Below the pieces are notes generated by a model, which was not told the DNA's origin, searched no databases, and saw nothing but the letters and a program-made list of their open reading frames with translations. A DNA stretch of 64,000 nucleotides from Prevotella sp. oral taxon 475 (GTDB taxonomy: Bacteria; Bacteroidota; Bacteroidia; Bacteroidales; Bacteroidaceae): NCBI RefSeq assembly GCF_018127805.1, contig NZ_CP072334.1:310001-374000 (forward strand). Direction: 5' to 3'. The translations under genes were made by a program, and so were the position numbers. Shown here piece after piece: positions 44,269 through 52,666 of the stretch (positions are counted from its first letter, which is position 1; every line of letters starts with the position of its first letter).

Positions 44269-45786
44269 ATGTCTGAAAGAAAAGTAAGAGTGCGCTTTGC
44301 ACCCAGTCCTACAGGGGCTTTGCATATCGGAGGCGTAAGAACCGCCCTCTACAACTATCTCTTTGCCCGTCAGCACGGTGGCGATTTGGTGTTCCGTATC
44401 GAAGATACCGATTCTCAGCGCTTCGTGCCCGGAGCGGAAGAATATATCATCGAAGCCTTCAGATGGTTGGGCATCAAGTTTGACGAAGGTGTGAGTTTCG
44501 GCGGAGAATACGGTCCGTATCGACAGAGCGAACGCAAGCATATCTATAAAAAATATGTAGACCAACTGTTGAACGACGGGAAAGCTTACATCGCTTTCGA
44601 TACGCCCGAGGAGCTGGAAGCCAAGCGCAGCGAGATACAAAACTTTCAATACGACGCACAGACACGCGGCAAGATGCGCAATTCGCTCACGATGACGCGC
44701 GAAGAGGTGGAGAGCTTGATGGCCGACGGTACGCAATATGTGGTGCGTTTCAAGGTGGAGCCGGGAGAAGATGTGCATGTCAACGACCTGATTCGCGGAG
44801 AGGTTGTCATCAAGAGCGACATCTTAGACGACAAGGTGCTCTACAAAAGTGCCGACCATCTGCCTACCTATCACCTTGCCAACATTGTGGACGACCATCT
44901 GATGTGCATCTCCCACGTCATCCGCGGCGAAGAATGGCTGCCCAGTGCGCCGCTGCATGTGTTGCTCTACGAGGCCTTTGGCTGGGCCGATACGATGCCG
45001 CAGTTTGCTCATCTGCCGCTTTTGCTGAAGCCGGAAGGCAAGGGCAAACTCTCGAAACGCGATGGCGATCGACTCGGATTCCCCGTCTTCCCCTTGGAAT
45101 GGCACGACCCCAAGACGGGCGAAGTGTCGTCGGGCTATCGCGAAAGCGGCTATTTTCCCGAGGCGGTGGTCAACTTCCTGGCCCTGTTGGGCTGGAATCC
45201 GGGAACGGAGCAGGAGCTTTTCTCGCTCGACGAGTTGGTGAAAGCCTTCGATATCAGTCGCTGTTCGAAGGCCGGAGCCAAGTTCGACTATCAGAAAGGC
45301 ATCTGGTTCAACCACGAATACATTCTGCACAAGAGCAACGAAGAGATCGCCCACCTGTTTGCACCGGTGGTGGCCAACAATGGCATTGACGAGCCCATGG
45401 AGCGCATCATCCAGGTGGTGGGCCTCATGAAAGATCGTGTGAACTTCGTAAAAGAACTGTGGCCGCTGTGCTCGTTCTTCTTCATTGCACCGCTCTCTTA
45501 CGACGAGAAGACGGTGAAGAAGCGTTGGAAGGAGAACTCGGCGCAGGTGATGGCCGAACTGGGGGATGTGTTGGAGCGTCTGACCGACTTCTCTCTCGAG
45601 CATCAAGAGCACGAGGTGCTGGCCTGGGTGGAGAGCAAAGGTTATCGACTGGGCGATGTGATGAATGCCTTCCGTCTGGCTTTGGTGGGCGAGGGGAAAG
45701 GTCCCGGCATGTTCGACATCAGTGCTTTCCTGGGCAAAGAAGAAACGTTGCGCCGCTTGAGAAGAGCCATCGAAATTTTGAAATAA
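44269..45786 (+). CDS. gltX: Glutamate--tRNA ligase
   Basis: A 505-residue class I aminoacyl-tRNA synthetase charging tRNA-Glu. It has [21 protein letters not shown] (HIGH motif as HIGG) and the KMSKS equivalent [11 protein letters not shown]. Length is normal. It is followed after 30 bases by the Kdo transferase gene and likely co-transcribed with it. Confidence 0.97.
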   Translation: MSERKVRVRFAPSPTGALHIGGVRTALYNYLFARQHGGDLVFRIEDTDSQRFVPGAEEYIIEAFRWLGIKFDEGVSFGGEYGPYRQSERKHIYKKYVDQLLNDGKAYIAFDTPEELEAKRSEIQNFQYDAQTRGKMRNSLTMTREEVESLMADGTQYVVRFKVEPGEDVHVNDLIRGEVVIKSDILDDKVLYKSADHLPTYHLANIVDDHLMCISHVIRGEEWLPSAPLHVLLYEAFGWADTMPQFAHLPLLLKPEGKGKLSKRDGDRLGFPVFPLEWHDPKTGEVSSGYRESGYFPEAVVNFLALLGWNPGTEQELFSLDELVKAFDISRCSKAGAKFDYQKGIWFNHEYILHKSNEEIAHLFAPVVANNGIDEPMERIIQVVGLMKDRVNFVKELWPLCSFFFIAPLSYDEKTVKKRWKENSAQVMAELGDVLERLTDFSLEHQEHEVLAWVESKGYRLGDVMNAFRLALVGEGKGPGMFDISAFLGKEETLRRLRRAIEILK

Positions 45787-45816
45787 CCCGTTTCAATCCA
45801 CACAAGCCCAAACAAC

Positions 45817-47064
45817 GTGTACCATCTTGTTATCTATCTCTATCTATGGGGCGTGGCCGTGGCATCGCTCTTTAGTGCCAAGGTGCGGAAAATGTGGCGC
45901 GGAGAGCGGCAGGCGTTCGGCATTCTTCGAGAGAAAGTAGACCCCGAGGCCAGCTATCTTTGGTTTCATGCCGCCTCGTTGGGCGAGTTTGAACAGGGCC
46001 GACCACTCATCGAGCGTCTTCGGAAACAATATCCCGACTATAAAATCCTGCTCACCTTCTTCTCGCCCTCGGGTTACGAAGTGCGGAAAGACTATCCCGG
46101 GGCCGACATCATTTGCTATCTGCCTCTTGATACGCCCCTCAACGCCCGGAAGTTTCTTCGGCTGGTGCATCCCAAGGCCGCGTTTTTCATTAAATACGAG
46201 TTCTGGTACAATTATCTGCACATTCTTCAATGGCACGGCATTCCTGCTTATAGCGTGAGTAGTATTTTCCGCGCAGAGCAGGTGTTTTTTAAGTGGTATG
46301 GTCGGAGTTACGCCCGCGTGCTGAACTGTTTCACCCATTTTTTTGTACAGAACGAGCAGAGTCGACAACTTCTTCGTGAGAAATTCGGCTTCGATCATAT
46401 CACGGTGACGGGCGACACGCGCTTCGATCGTGTGTTGCAAATCAAGGAAGCCAGTCGGCAGTTGCCCCTTATCGAAGCCTTTTGTCAGGGCCGACCTACC
46501 TTCGTGGCCGGCAGTAGCTGGGGTCCCGACGAAGAGGTGTTGATCCCTTATTTCAACCGTTCCTCCCGTTGGAAGCTCATCATCGCGCCCCATGTGATAG
46601 ACGAGAGGCATCTGCAAGAAATCTCCTCGCGCGTAAAAGGTCGTGTGGTGCGTTATACACAGACCACGACCGAGGAGGCTGCGCAGGCCGATTGTCTCGT
46701 GATCGATTGCTTCGGACTGCTTTCTTCCATCTATCGCTATGGTCGAGTGGCCTATGTCGGCGGCGGATTCGGCACCGGTATCCACAACGTTCTCGAAGCC
46801 GCGGTGTGGGGCGTGCCCGTGATTTTTGGGCCCAACAACGGTCGGTTCCAAGAGGCACAAGGACTGATGGCGGCGCAAGGGGGATTCGAAATCAAGACGA
46901 AAACCGATTTTGAAACATTGATGAAGACGTGGGAGAACGACGAGAACCTGCTCGCCGAGGCCGGGAAACACGCCGCAACCTTTGTCCATTCTTTGGCCGG
47001 AGCCACCGAAAAGATTCTCCAGGAATTGACCTTAGAGAATGGATCATTGAGAATAAAGACTTAA
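45817..47064 (+). CDS. waaA: 3-deoxy-D-manno-octulosonic acid transferase
   Basis: A 415-residue GT-B glycosyltransferase (KdtA/WaaA) adding Kdo to lipid A precursor at the inner membrane. It has an N-terminal membrane anchor (LVIYLYLWGVAVASLFSAKV), YLWFHAASLGEFEQGRPLIERL and the C-terminal VGGGFGTGIHNVLEAAVWGVPVIFGP. The start is GTG at 45817; no ATG fits the family N-terminus. Downstream is a repeat array rather than a terminator. Confidence 0.95.
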   Translation: MYHLVIYLYLWGVAVASLFSAKVRKMWRGERQAFGILREKVDPEASYLWFHAASLGEFEQGRPLIERLRKQYPDYKILLTFFSPSGYEVRKDYPGADIICYLPLDTPLNARKFLRLVHPKAAFFIKYEFWYNYLHILQWHGIPAYSVSSIFRAEQVFFKWYGRSYARVLNCFTHFFVQNEQSRQLLREKFGFDHITVTGDTRFDRVLQIKEASRQLPLIEAFCQGRPTFVAGSSWGPDEEVLIPYFNRSSRWKLIIAPHVIDERHLQEISSRVKGRVVRYTQTTTEEAAQADCLVIDCFGLLSSIYRYGRVAYVGGGFGTGIHNVLEAAVWGVPVIFGPNNGRFQEAQGLMAAQGGFEIKTKTDFETLMKTWENDENLLAEAGKHAATFVHSLAGATEKILQELTLENGSLRIKT

Positions 47065-47083
47065 GAAAAGGTGAACCGGCGAG

Positions 47084-47480
47084 GCTTCCAACTACTTGGA
47101 AACCTCAAACGGGAGAGAAAATAACGTTTCCAACTACTTGGAAACCCAGAATGGACGAAAAATGAGCTTTCCAACTACTTGGAAAACTCAAAAACGACAG
47201 AAAATGATGTTCTAACTACTCGGAAGCCTCAAAAATGAGAAGAACAAAGCTTCCAACTACTTGGAAGCCTCGGAAAGCCGGAAAAAATGTCGTCGCCCCG
47301 GAGCGACGGCTCTAAAATGAGAAAAATAACGTTTCGCCCCGAGCGACCACTCATGATTGAATCCGTTTGGCGTTTCGCCCCGGAGCGATGGCCCAAAAAT
47401 AAGAAAAACAAGGCTTCGCTTCCGAGCGACGGTTCATTTCAGTGCCGTTTTTGCGTTTCGCCCCGGGCGAAGCCTCGGAA
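47084..47480. repeat. 41-bp-period palindromic array B with two modules
   Basis: Ten units. Five have the palindrome TTCCAACTACTTGGAA, starting at 47086, 47128, 47169, 47210 (degenerate) and 47251. Five have TCGCCCCGGAGCGA-type palindromes, starting at 47293, 47334, 47375, 47416 and 47458. Steps are 41 or 42 bases throughout, including the junction. Spacers are A-rich and partly conserved (CTCAAAAATGAG, AAAAATAACG). It fills the gap between waaA and the next gene. Confidence 0.95.
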
Positions 47481-47528
47481 TGAGACCGGAGAATACTTCG
47501 AAATAAAAAGAAACAAAATAGAAAAGTC

Positions 47529-48029
47529 ATGCTCACAAAAGAAGTAAACGGACGAAAACCCTCATGGGGCAGCGATTGTTATTTTGCCGAGAACGCCACG
47601 TTGGCCGGCGATGTCACGCTGGGCAACGACTGTTCGGTGTGGTTCTGCGCCGTGTTGCGCGCCGATGTGGCTGGGATTCGTATCGGAAACCGGGTGAATG
47701 TGCAGGACGGAGCCTGCATCCACGAGTCGCACAACACACCGGTGATCATCGAAGACGATGTTTCCATCGGTCATAACGCTACCGTCCACGGCTGTACCCT
47801 GCGCCGCGGCAGTCTCATCGGTATGGGAGCCGTGGTGCTCGACGGAGCTGACGTCGGTCCGGGAGCCATCATCGCCGCTGGAGCCGTTGTGTTGCAAGGC
47901 ACCCGAGTGGGAGCCGGCGAACTCTGGGCAGGCGTTCCGGCAAGATTCGTCAAGCAGGTAGTCGAGGGGCAGGCCGAAGAGTTCGCTCTGCATTACCAGG
48001 AGATCAAACAATGGTATGAAACGAGATGA
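47529..48029 (+). CDS. Gamma-carbonic-anhydrase-like hexapeptide protein
   Basis: A 166-residue left-handed beta-helix protein with hexapeptide repeats (AENATLAGDVTLGNDCSVWFCAVLRADVAGIRIGNRVNVQDG). The zinc-ligand region CIHESHNTPVIIEDDVSIGHNATVHG resembles the gamma-class carbonic anhydrase (YrdA/Cam) family. Enzyme activity is often absent in these relatives. It follows the 41-bp array by about 50 bases and lacks a clear promoter. Confidence 0.88.
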   Translation: MLTKEVNGRKPSWGSDCYFAENATLAGDVTLGNDCSVWFCAVLRADVAGIRIGNRVNVQDGACIHESHNTPVIIEDDVSIGHNATVHGCTLRRGSLIGMGAVVLDGADVGPGAIIAAGAVVLQGTRVGAGELWAGVPARFVKQVVEGQAEEFALHYQEIKQWYETR

Positions 48030-48130
48030 ATCGGCGAGAATCCTCGCCCCACATCTTCGAAGGGGGACGATGCACTCCTTAAAATATCCTTACTTTCAAG
48101 TCTTCGCTGCGGTTTTTCAGAATTAAGGCG

Positions 48131-48138
48131 TATCTTTG
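48131..48138 (+). promoter_or_regulatory. -7 box of the Bax-inhibitor-1 gene
   Basis: TATCTTTG, 40 bases upstream of the start codon at 48178. No good -33 at the right distance. Confidence 0.5.
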
Positions 48139-48177
48139 CAATGTCCGCTCACGGATCATTCTAAACGATTCAATAAG

Positions 48178-48891
48178 ATGGAAATACAAGATTTGGAAAA
48201 AATGATTAGAGAAAAAGAGGGCGCACTCTCTCTGGCCTTTCCGGCTCTGATGCGCAAAGTATATGTATGGATGACACTTGCGTTGGTCATCACAGGCATC
48301 GTAGCCTATGGCGTGGCCAGTTCTCCGGTGCTGATGAGCACGATTTTCAGTAGCCGTGCGGTGCCGCTCGTGTTGCTTTTCAGCGAGCTGGCTCTGGTTT
48401 TCGGCATCAGTCGCTGGATAGGTCGGCTCTCGCTCACCCAAGCCACGTTGCTCTTCATCCTCTATTCGGCCCTCAACGGAGCTACGCTCTCGGTGATCTT
48501 CTACTTTTATCATCCGCTGATCATCACGAAAGTGTTCTTCATCACTGCCGCCACGTTCGGCGCGATGGCTACTTTCGGCTATTTTACCAAGGCCGATCTC
48601 TCGGGCATTGGCAAGATGCTGTTCATGGCTCTGATAGGGCTCATCATCGCTTCAGTGGTGAACCTCTTCCTCCAAAGCGACGGTATGGGTTACATTCTGA
48701 GCTATGTTGGCGTGTTGGTGTTCGTCGGTCTCACAGCGTGGGACTCGCAAAAAATCAAGACGATGTTGGCTCAGTGCGAGGATATGAACGAAGAAGCCCA
48801 GAAGATAGCTCTGCTTGGCTCGCTCACACTCTATCTCGATTTTATCAACCTCTTCCTCTATCTCCTTCGCATCTTCGGTCGAGAAAGATAA
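48178..48891 (+). CDS. Bax inhibitor-1/YccA family membrane protein
   Basis: A 237-residue membrane protein with seven hydrophobic segments, including FILYSALNGATLSVIFYFY and GLTAWDSQKIKTML and a C-terminal LYLDFINLFLYLLRIFG, all characteristic of the family. Bacterial members have been linked to calcium leak or to FtsH interaction. The start at 48178 follows the promoter; the longer frame from 48136 does not. Confidence 0.93.
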   Translation: MEIQDLEKMIREKEGALSLAFPALMRKVYVWMTLALVITGIVAYGVASSPVLMSTIFSSRAVPLVLLFSELALVFGISRWIGRLSLTQATLLFILYSALNGATLSVIFYFYHPLIITKVFFITAATFGAMATFGYFTKADLSGIGKMLFMALIGLIIASVVNLFLQSDGMGYILSYVGVLVFVGLTAWDSQKIKTMLAQCEDMNEEAQKIALLGSLTLYLDFINLFLYLLRIFGRER

Positions 48892-48975
48892 GCTCTATCA
48901 TGAAAAGAGGACCCGTTGGATAGGAAAGAAAAGAACAAAAAGGAGAAAGAGAAACGGCATTCCTCGCTTTTTTAT

Positions 48976-48983
48976 TAACTTTG
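48976..48983 (+). promoter_or_regulatory. -7 box of mdh
   Basis: TAACTTTG, 73 bases upstream of the mdh start. A -33 box is not evident. Confidence 0.5.
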
Positions 48984-49056
48984 CATCATTGTAAGTACAA
49001 CGCTCTGCGCAACAAAGAGACACGGATTTTCTAACAACAAAATAACAAACATAGCT

Positions 49057-50058
49057 ATGGAATTTTTAACTGATGAGAAACTCGTCATTGTCGGTGCAGC
49101 CGGCATGATTGGTTCAAACATGGCACAAACGGCTGCCATGCTCGGTTTAACCCCCAACATCTGCCTCTACGACGTGTACGAACCGGGATTGGCCGGCGTC
49201 ACCGAGGAGATGCGCCACTGCGGTTTCGAGGGTGTCGACTTCACTTACACCACCGATGTGAAAGAAGCGTTCAAGGATGCAAAGTACATCATCTCGTCGG
49301 GCGGTGCTCCTCGAAAGGAAGGTATGACACGCGAAGACCTGCTCAAAGGCAACGCCGGCGTAGCAGAACAGTTGGGTAAAGACATCAAAGCCTACTGTCC
49401 GGACGTGAAACACGTAGTGATTATCTTCAATCCGGCCGACATTACAGGCTTGGTAACACTCATTTGGTCGGGTTTGAAGCCCTCGCAGGTATCGACTTTG
49501 GCCGCACTCGACTCTATTCGTCTGCAAAGCGAACTGGCTAAGCACTTCGGTGTAGCACAAAGCGACGTGACGGGATGCCGCACCTACGGTGGTCATGGAG
49601 AAGCAATGGCCGTGTTTGCCTCCACCGCTCGGGTGCAGGGAACACCGTTACTCGACCTCATTGGTACACCGAAACTCACGCAGGAGCAGTGGGCCGAAAT
49701 CAAACACAAGACCGTTCAGGGTGGTTCGAACATCATTAAGTTGCGCGGTCGCAGTTCGTTCCAAAGCCCGGCTTACGTCTCGGTGAAGATGATTGAAGCT
49801 GCTATGGGCGGCGAAGAGTTTGCTTGGCCCGCAGGACGTTACGTTTCTTTCGCCGGCATCGACCACATTATGATGGCCATGGAAGTAAGCATCACCGAGA
49901 AAGGTTCGGCTTATGAAGAGGTGATAGGCACCGCAGAGGAAATGGCCGACCTCAAGAAGAGCTACGAACATCTCGTCAAGATGCGTGAGGAGGTGATCTC
50001 CTTGGGTGTACTTCCTCCCGTTGAGAAGTGGGGCGAAATCAATCCCAATTTGAAATAA
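49057..50058 (+). CDS. mdh: Malate dehydrogenase
   Basis: A 333-residue NAD-dependent dehydrogenase (malate to oxaloacetate), used reductively by fermenting Bacteroidales on the way to succinate. It has the Rossmann motif VGAAGMIGSNMAQ, SSGGAPRKEGMTREDLL (substrate loop), IFNPADITG and the catalytic-histidine region GCRTYGGHGEAMAVF. Length is normal. It is a single gene with its own promoter box and terminator. Confidence 0.94.
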   Translation: MEFLTDEKLVIVGAAGMIGSNMAQTAAMLGLTPNICLYDVYEPGLAGVTEEMRHCGFEGVDFTYTTDVKEAFKDAKYIISSGGAPRKEGMTREDLLKGNAGVAEQLGKDIKAYCPDVKHVVIIFNPADITGLVTLIWSGLKPSQVSTLAALDSIRLQSELAKHFGVAQSDVTGCRTYGGHGEAMAVFASTARVQGTPLLDLIGTPKLTQEQWAEIKHKTVQGGSNIIKLRGRSSFQSPAYVSVKMIEAAMGGEEFAWPAGRYVSFAGIDHIMMAMEVSITEKGSAYEEVIGTAEEMADLKKSYEHLVKMREEVISLGVLPPVEKWGEINPNLK

Positions 50059-50082
50059 GCCTTCCGTAGGTTTCAAACAAAC

Positions 50083-50125
50083 AAAGAGCCACAAGAAGAA
50101 ATCCTTTCTTCGTGTGACTCTTTTT
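50083..50125 (+). terminator. Terminator of mdh
   Basis: A 19-position stem with two mismatches (AAAGAG...GAAGAAA with TTTCTTC...CTCTTT), 3-base loop, then a T run. Confidence 0.75.
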
Positions 50126-50164
50126 AGTCACTCAGCAAACATCCCATCCCTATTCTCTCTTCCT

Positions 50165-51004
50165 ATGAAACCATTCTGCTTTGTCATTGCCCTGCTCATG
50201 ACCTCTATCTGTCAGCCTCTGCAAGCACAGGAACAAAATTTCTTTACGCAAAAGAATGAAGAACGTGTTAAGAGACAAAAGAAAGAGAAGACCCGTGACT
50301 GGGGTATTGCCTTGAATACGGGTCAAATTGAAATCTTTCCCGACGAGACACCGACAATGGAAGGCAATGGGGCCAACATGGCTATCGAGTTTTCGGTGGA
50401 TTATTATCTCACCCGCCATCTATCCGTCTCGGGCGGACTGTATTACGAACCCATGAAGATATTTACGGGTTACAACCACGGCGACGGACTGCTTAAGCGC
50501 AATACGGCAGGTCTTCGAGTAGGAGTGAAGTACTATCCGCTCCACCCACGATGGATTGTTCAACCCTTTATCGGTGGTGCCCTCTACACCAACGTTCTCA
50601 ATATTGACACCCGAGAGCGGCGCAGCAATCTCGAATTGCCGCCTTACGGACGGGCAATACTCGACTATCGCGTTAAAGCCTCCGCCCTGTCTGTGGCTCC
50701 GCAGATCGGTTGCGAACTGCGTTTCTTAAGCAGTATCTCGTTCTTCGTGACCTGGGACTACCGTTTCGGACTCTACGGTTACAATCGAGCCGACCTGCGT
50801 TTCACTGAAGGCTTGTGGGCAGGGCGACACGAACAATCTGCATTTAACAACGACCGAACGATTCTTAGTTTCGGTTTGAAGATAGATTCCCCCACGCGAG
50901 ACATCACCAAGACCGGTGCTTCGCTTCTCGAATCCTTATTCAAACTCTTCACACCCGCCGAACAGTCGATGTTCAAACAGCGTCGACCACCCGTCGACCT
51001 CTAA
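50165..51004 (+). CDS. Outer-membrane beta-barrel protein
   Basis: A 279-residue exported protein with a signal peptide (FCFVIALLMTSICQPLQAQ) and a short charged linker, then about eight amphipathic strands (for example LSVSGGLYYEPMKIF and RWIVQPFIGGALYTN), in the style of small porin-like OmpW or OMP_b-brl proteins. The last strand is not at the very C-terminus: about 45 residues follow. The start is the Met at 50165, which begins the signal peptide. The stop codon region overlaps the convergent GH20 gene by 4 bases. Confidence 0.7.
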   Translation: MKPFCFVIALLMTSICQPLQAQEQNFFTQKNEERVKRQKKEKTRDWGIALNTGQIEIFPDETPTMEGNGANMAIEFSVDYYLTRHLSVSGGLYYEPMKIFTGYNHGDGLLKRNTAGLRVGVKYYPLHPRWIVQPFIGGALYTNVLNIDTRERRSNLELPPYGRAILDYRVKASALSVAPQIGCELRFLSSISFFVTWDYRFGLYGYNRADLRFTEGLWAGRHEQSAFNNDRTILSFGLKIDSPTRDITKTGASLLESLFKLFTPAEQSMFKQRRPPVDL

Positions 51005-52656
51005 TCTCCTTCGCGGTTGTGGTTATACCTTTCAGGCCAGATATGCAAGGCATAGGTGTAGCCATAACGGTCGTAGAGACGCGAAAGGCGGGTGACGCGC
51101 CCCACAAAGGCAGCATAGTCCTTACGCGAAGCAGGCATCCATTGCACCTCGGCAAGAGCCGCCATACGTGGCAACACCATGTATTCGGCTTGCGCAGTGG
51201 TGGGAACATACTCGGTCCAGAGGTTTCCTTGCACGCCGATGATGTGGTTGGTGATGTCGGCCGACACCGTATCGGGGCGCGGATTGAAGCTATACACTTG
51301 CTCCACGGGTAGGTAACCGCCGATTGCTTGCGGCTCGTGGAGCGTGTTTTTCGTCTGATAATAATCGAAATAAGCATATCTACCCGGGCAAGTGATCACA
51401 TTGTGCCCCGCCTTTGCCGCCTTGGTCCACGTTGATAGGTAACGTCGACTGAGCACGATGGTCGACTTGGCCAGTTCGCCTTCCAGTATTTCGTCCCAAC
51501 CAATCATCGTTTTACCTTTTTGGTTGATGTATTGTTCCATGCGCTTGGTGAAGTATTGTTGCAAGTGTTTGGTGTCGATGCCTTGTTCTTTAGCTTTGTC
51601 TTGGCAGCGTTTGCACTGTTGCCATCGTGTAGAAGGCGCCTCGTCGCCCCCGATGTTGAAGTAGGCCGAGGGGAAGATCTGTCCCAATTCGTCGATGATG
51701 TCTTGCAAAACGGTATAGACGCGCTCGTTGCCCACACAGAGCACATCGTGATGAACGCCCCAGTTATGACTTACTCTATAAGGTCCGCCGGTGCATCCCA
51801 GTTCGGGATAAGCGGCCAGCAGTGCCCGGGTATGCCCAGGAATGTCAATCTCGGGTATCACTTCGATGTGTCTTTGTCGGGCATATTCCACGATTTGCCG
51901 CATCTCTTCTTGAGTATAAAAGCCACCATGCGGTTGATGATCGTCCACATCCGAGTTGTGCCCCACAACCGTTCCGCTTCGCCAAGCACCAACTTCCATC
52001 AGCTTAGGATACTTCTTGATTTCAATACGCCAACCTTGATCCTCGCTCAGATGCCAATGAAAGACGTTCATGTTGTGTAAGGCCATCAGGTCGATAAAGC
52101 GCTTAACAAAGGTTACGGGAAAGAAATGTCGACCGCAATCGAGCATCATACCGCGATAGGGCAGCAAGGGAGCATCGACAATTTGCACAGCAGGCAGCTC
52201 CACCTGTGATGCCGATACGGGTTCACCCTTGTCGTTAACGGTTACGGGTAAGGCCTTGCGTAGGGTCTGTATGCCATAGAAAACGCCTGCCGAAGTACTT
52301 CCTGCAATGGTTATTTGCTGATGGTTCACCACTATGCGGTAGGCCTCTTTGCCCACCATCTTACGATCTATCATCAGCACAATGCGGTTTTCAGCTTTGG
52401 GCATAGTGGTGGTGCAAGAGGTTTTTAGGCCAATAGCGTCTTGAATATATTCAGCCAAGAAATGAGCGTTGTGCTGCATCAGTTCGTCGGTCGATGTGCA
52501 GACGATGGCAGTTTTCTCGTTGAACACGAAGGGCTTACCTTTCATTGTTGTGATAGACTGAGGCAAAGGCACTACGTTATAATCGACCGTTGCCGAATGA
52601 GCAGTGATGGACAACAGTCCAAGAACTGCAATAAGGAAGAAATGTTTGCGTATCAT
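51001..52656 (-). CDS. GH20 beta-N-acetylhexosaminidase
   Basis: A 551-residue exported exo-enzyme removing terminal GlcNAc/GalNAc from glycans. The signal peptide is HFFLIAVLGLLSITAHSA; a GH20b-type N-terminal domain follows; then the TIM barrel with GMMLDCGRHFFPV, HWHLSEDQGWRIEIKKYP and the catalytic pair D338-E339 in FNIGGDEAPSTRW. The start at 52656 begins the signal peptide, so the gene follows the GH92 stop by 10 bases. It is the last gene of the PUL operon and fits antenna trimming of complex N-glycans. Confidence 0.95.
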   Translation of the reverse strand: MIRKHFFLIAVLGLLSITAHSATVDYNVVPLPQSITTMKGKPFVFNEKTAIVCTSTDELMQHNAHFLAEYIQDAIGLKTSCTTTMPKAENRIVLMIDRKMVGKEAYRIVVNHQQITIAGSTSAGVFYGIQTLRKALPVTVNDKGEPVSASQVELPAVQIVDAPLLPYRGMMLDCGRHFFPVTFVKRFIDLMALHNMNVFHWHLSEDQGWRIEIKKYPKLMEVGAWRSGTVVGHNSDVDDHQPHGGFYTQEEMRQIVEYARQRHIEVIPEIDIPGHTRALLAAYPELGCTGGPYRVSHNWGVHHDVLCVGNERVYTVLQDIIDELGQIFPSAYFNIGGDEAPSTRWQQCKRCQDKAKEQGIDTKHLQQYFTKRMEQYINQKGKTMIGWDEILEGELAKSTIVLSRRYLSTWTKAAKAGHNVITCPGRYAYFDYYQTKNTLHEPQAIGGYLPVEQVYSFNPRPDTVSADITNHIIGVQGNLWTEYVPTTAQAEYMVLPRMAALAEVQWMPASRKDYAAFVGRVTRLSRLYDRYGYTYALHIWPERYNHNREGD

Positions 52657-52666
52657 CAGTTGATGG

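Noticed and set aside
47287..47547. A rightward 86-codon open frame in the 41-bp array
   Set aside because: It is the translation of repeat units and overlaps the start of the carbonic-anhydrase-like gene.
50114..50164. An upstream start for the outer-membrane protein gene
   Set aside because: It would begin inside the mdh terminator hairpin and place extra residues before the signal peptide.
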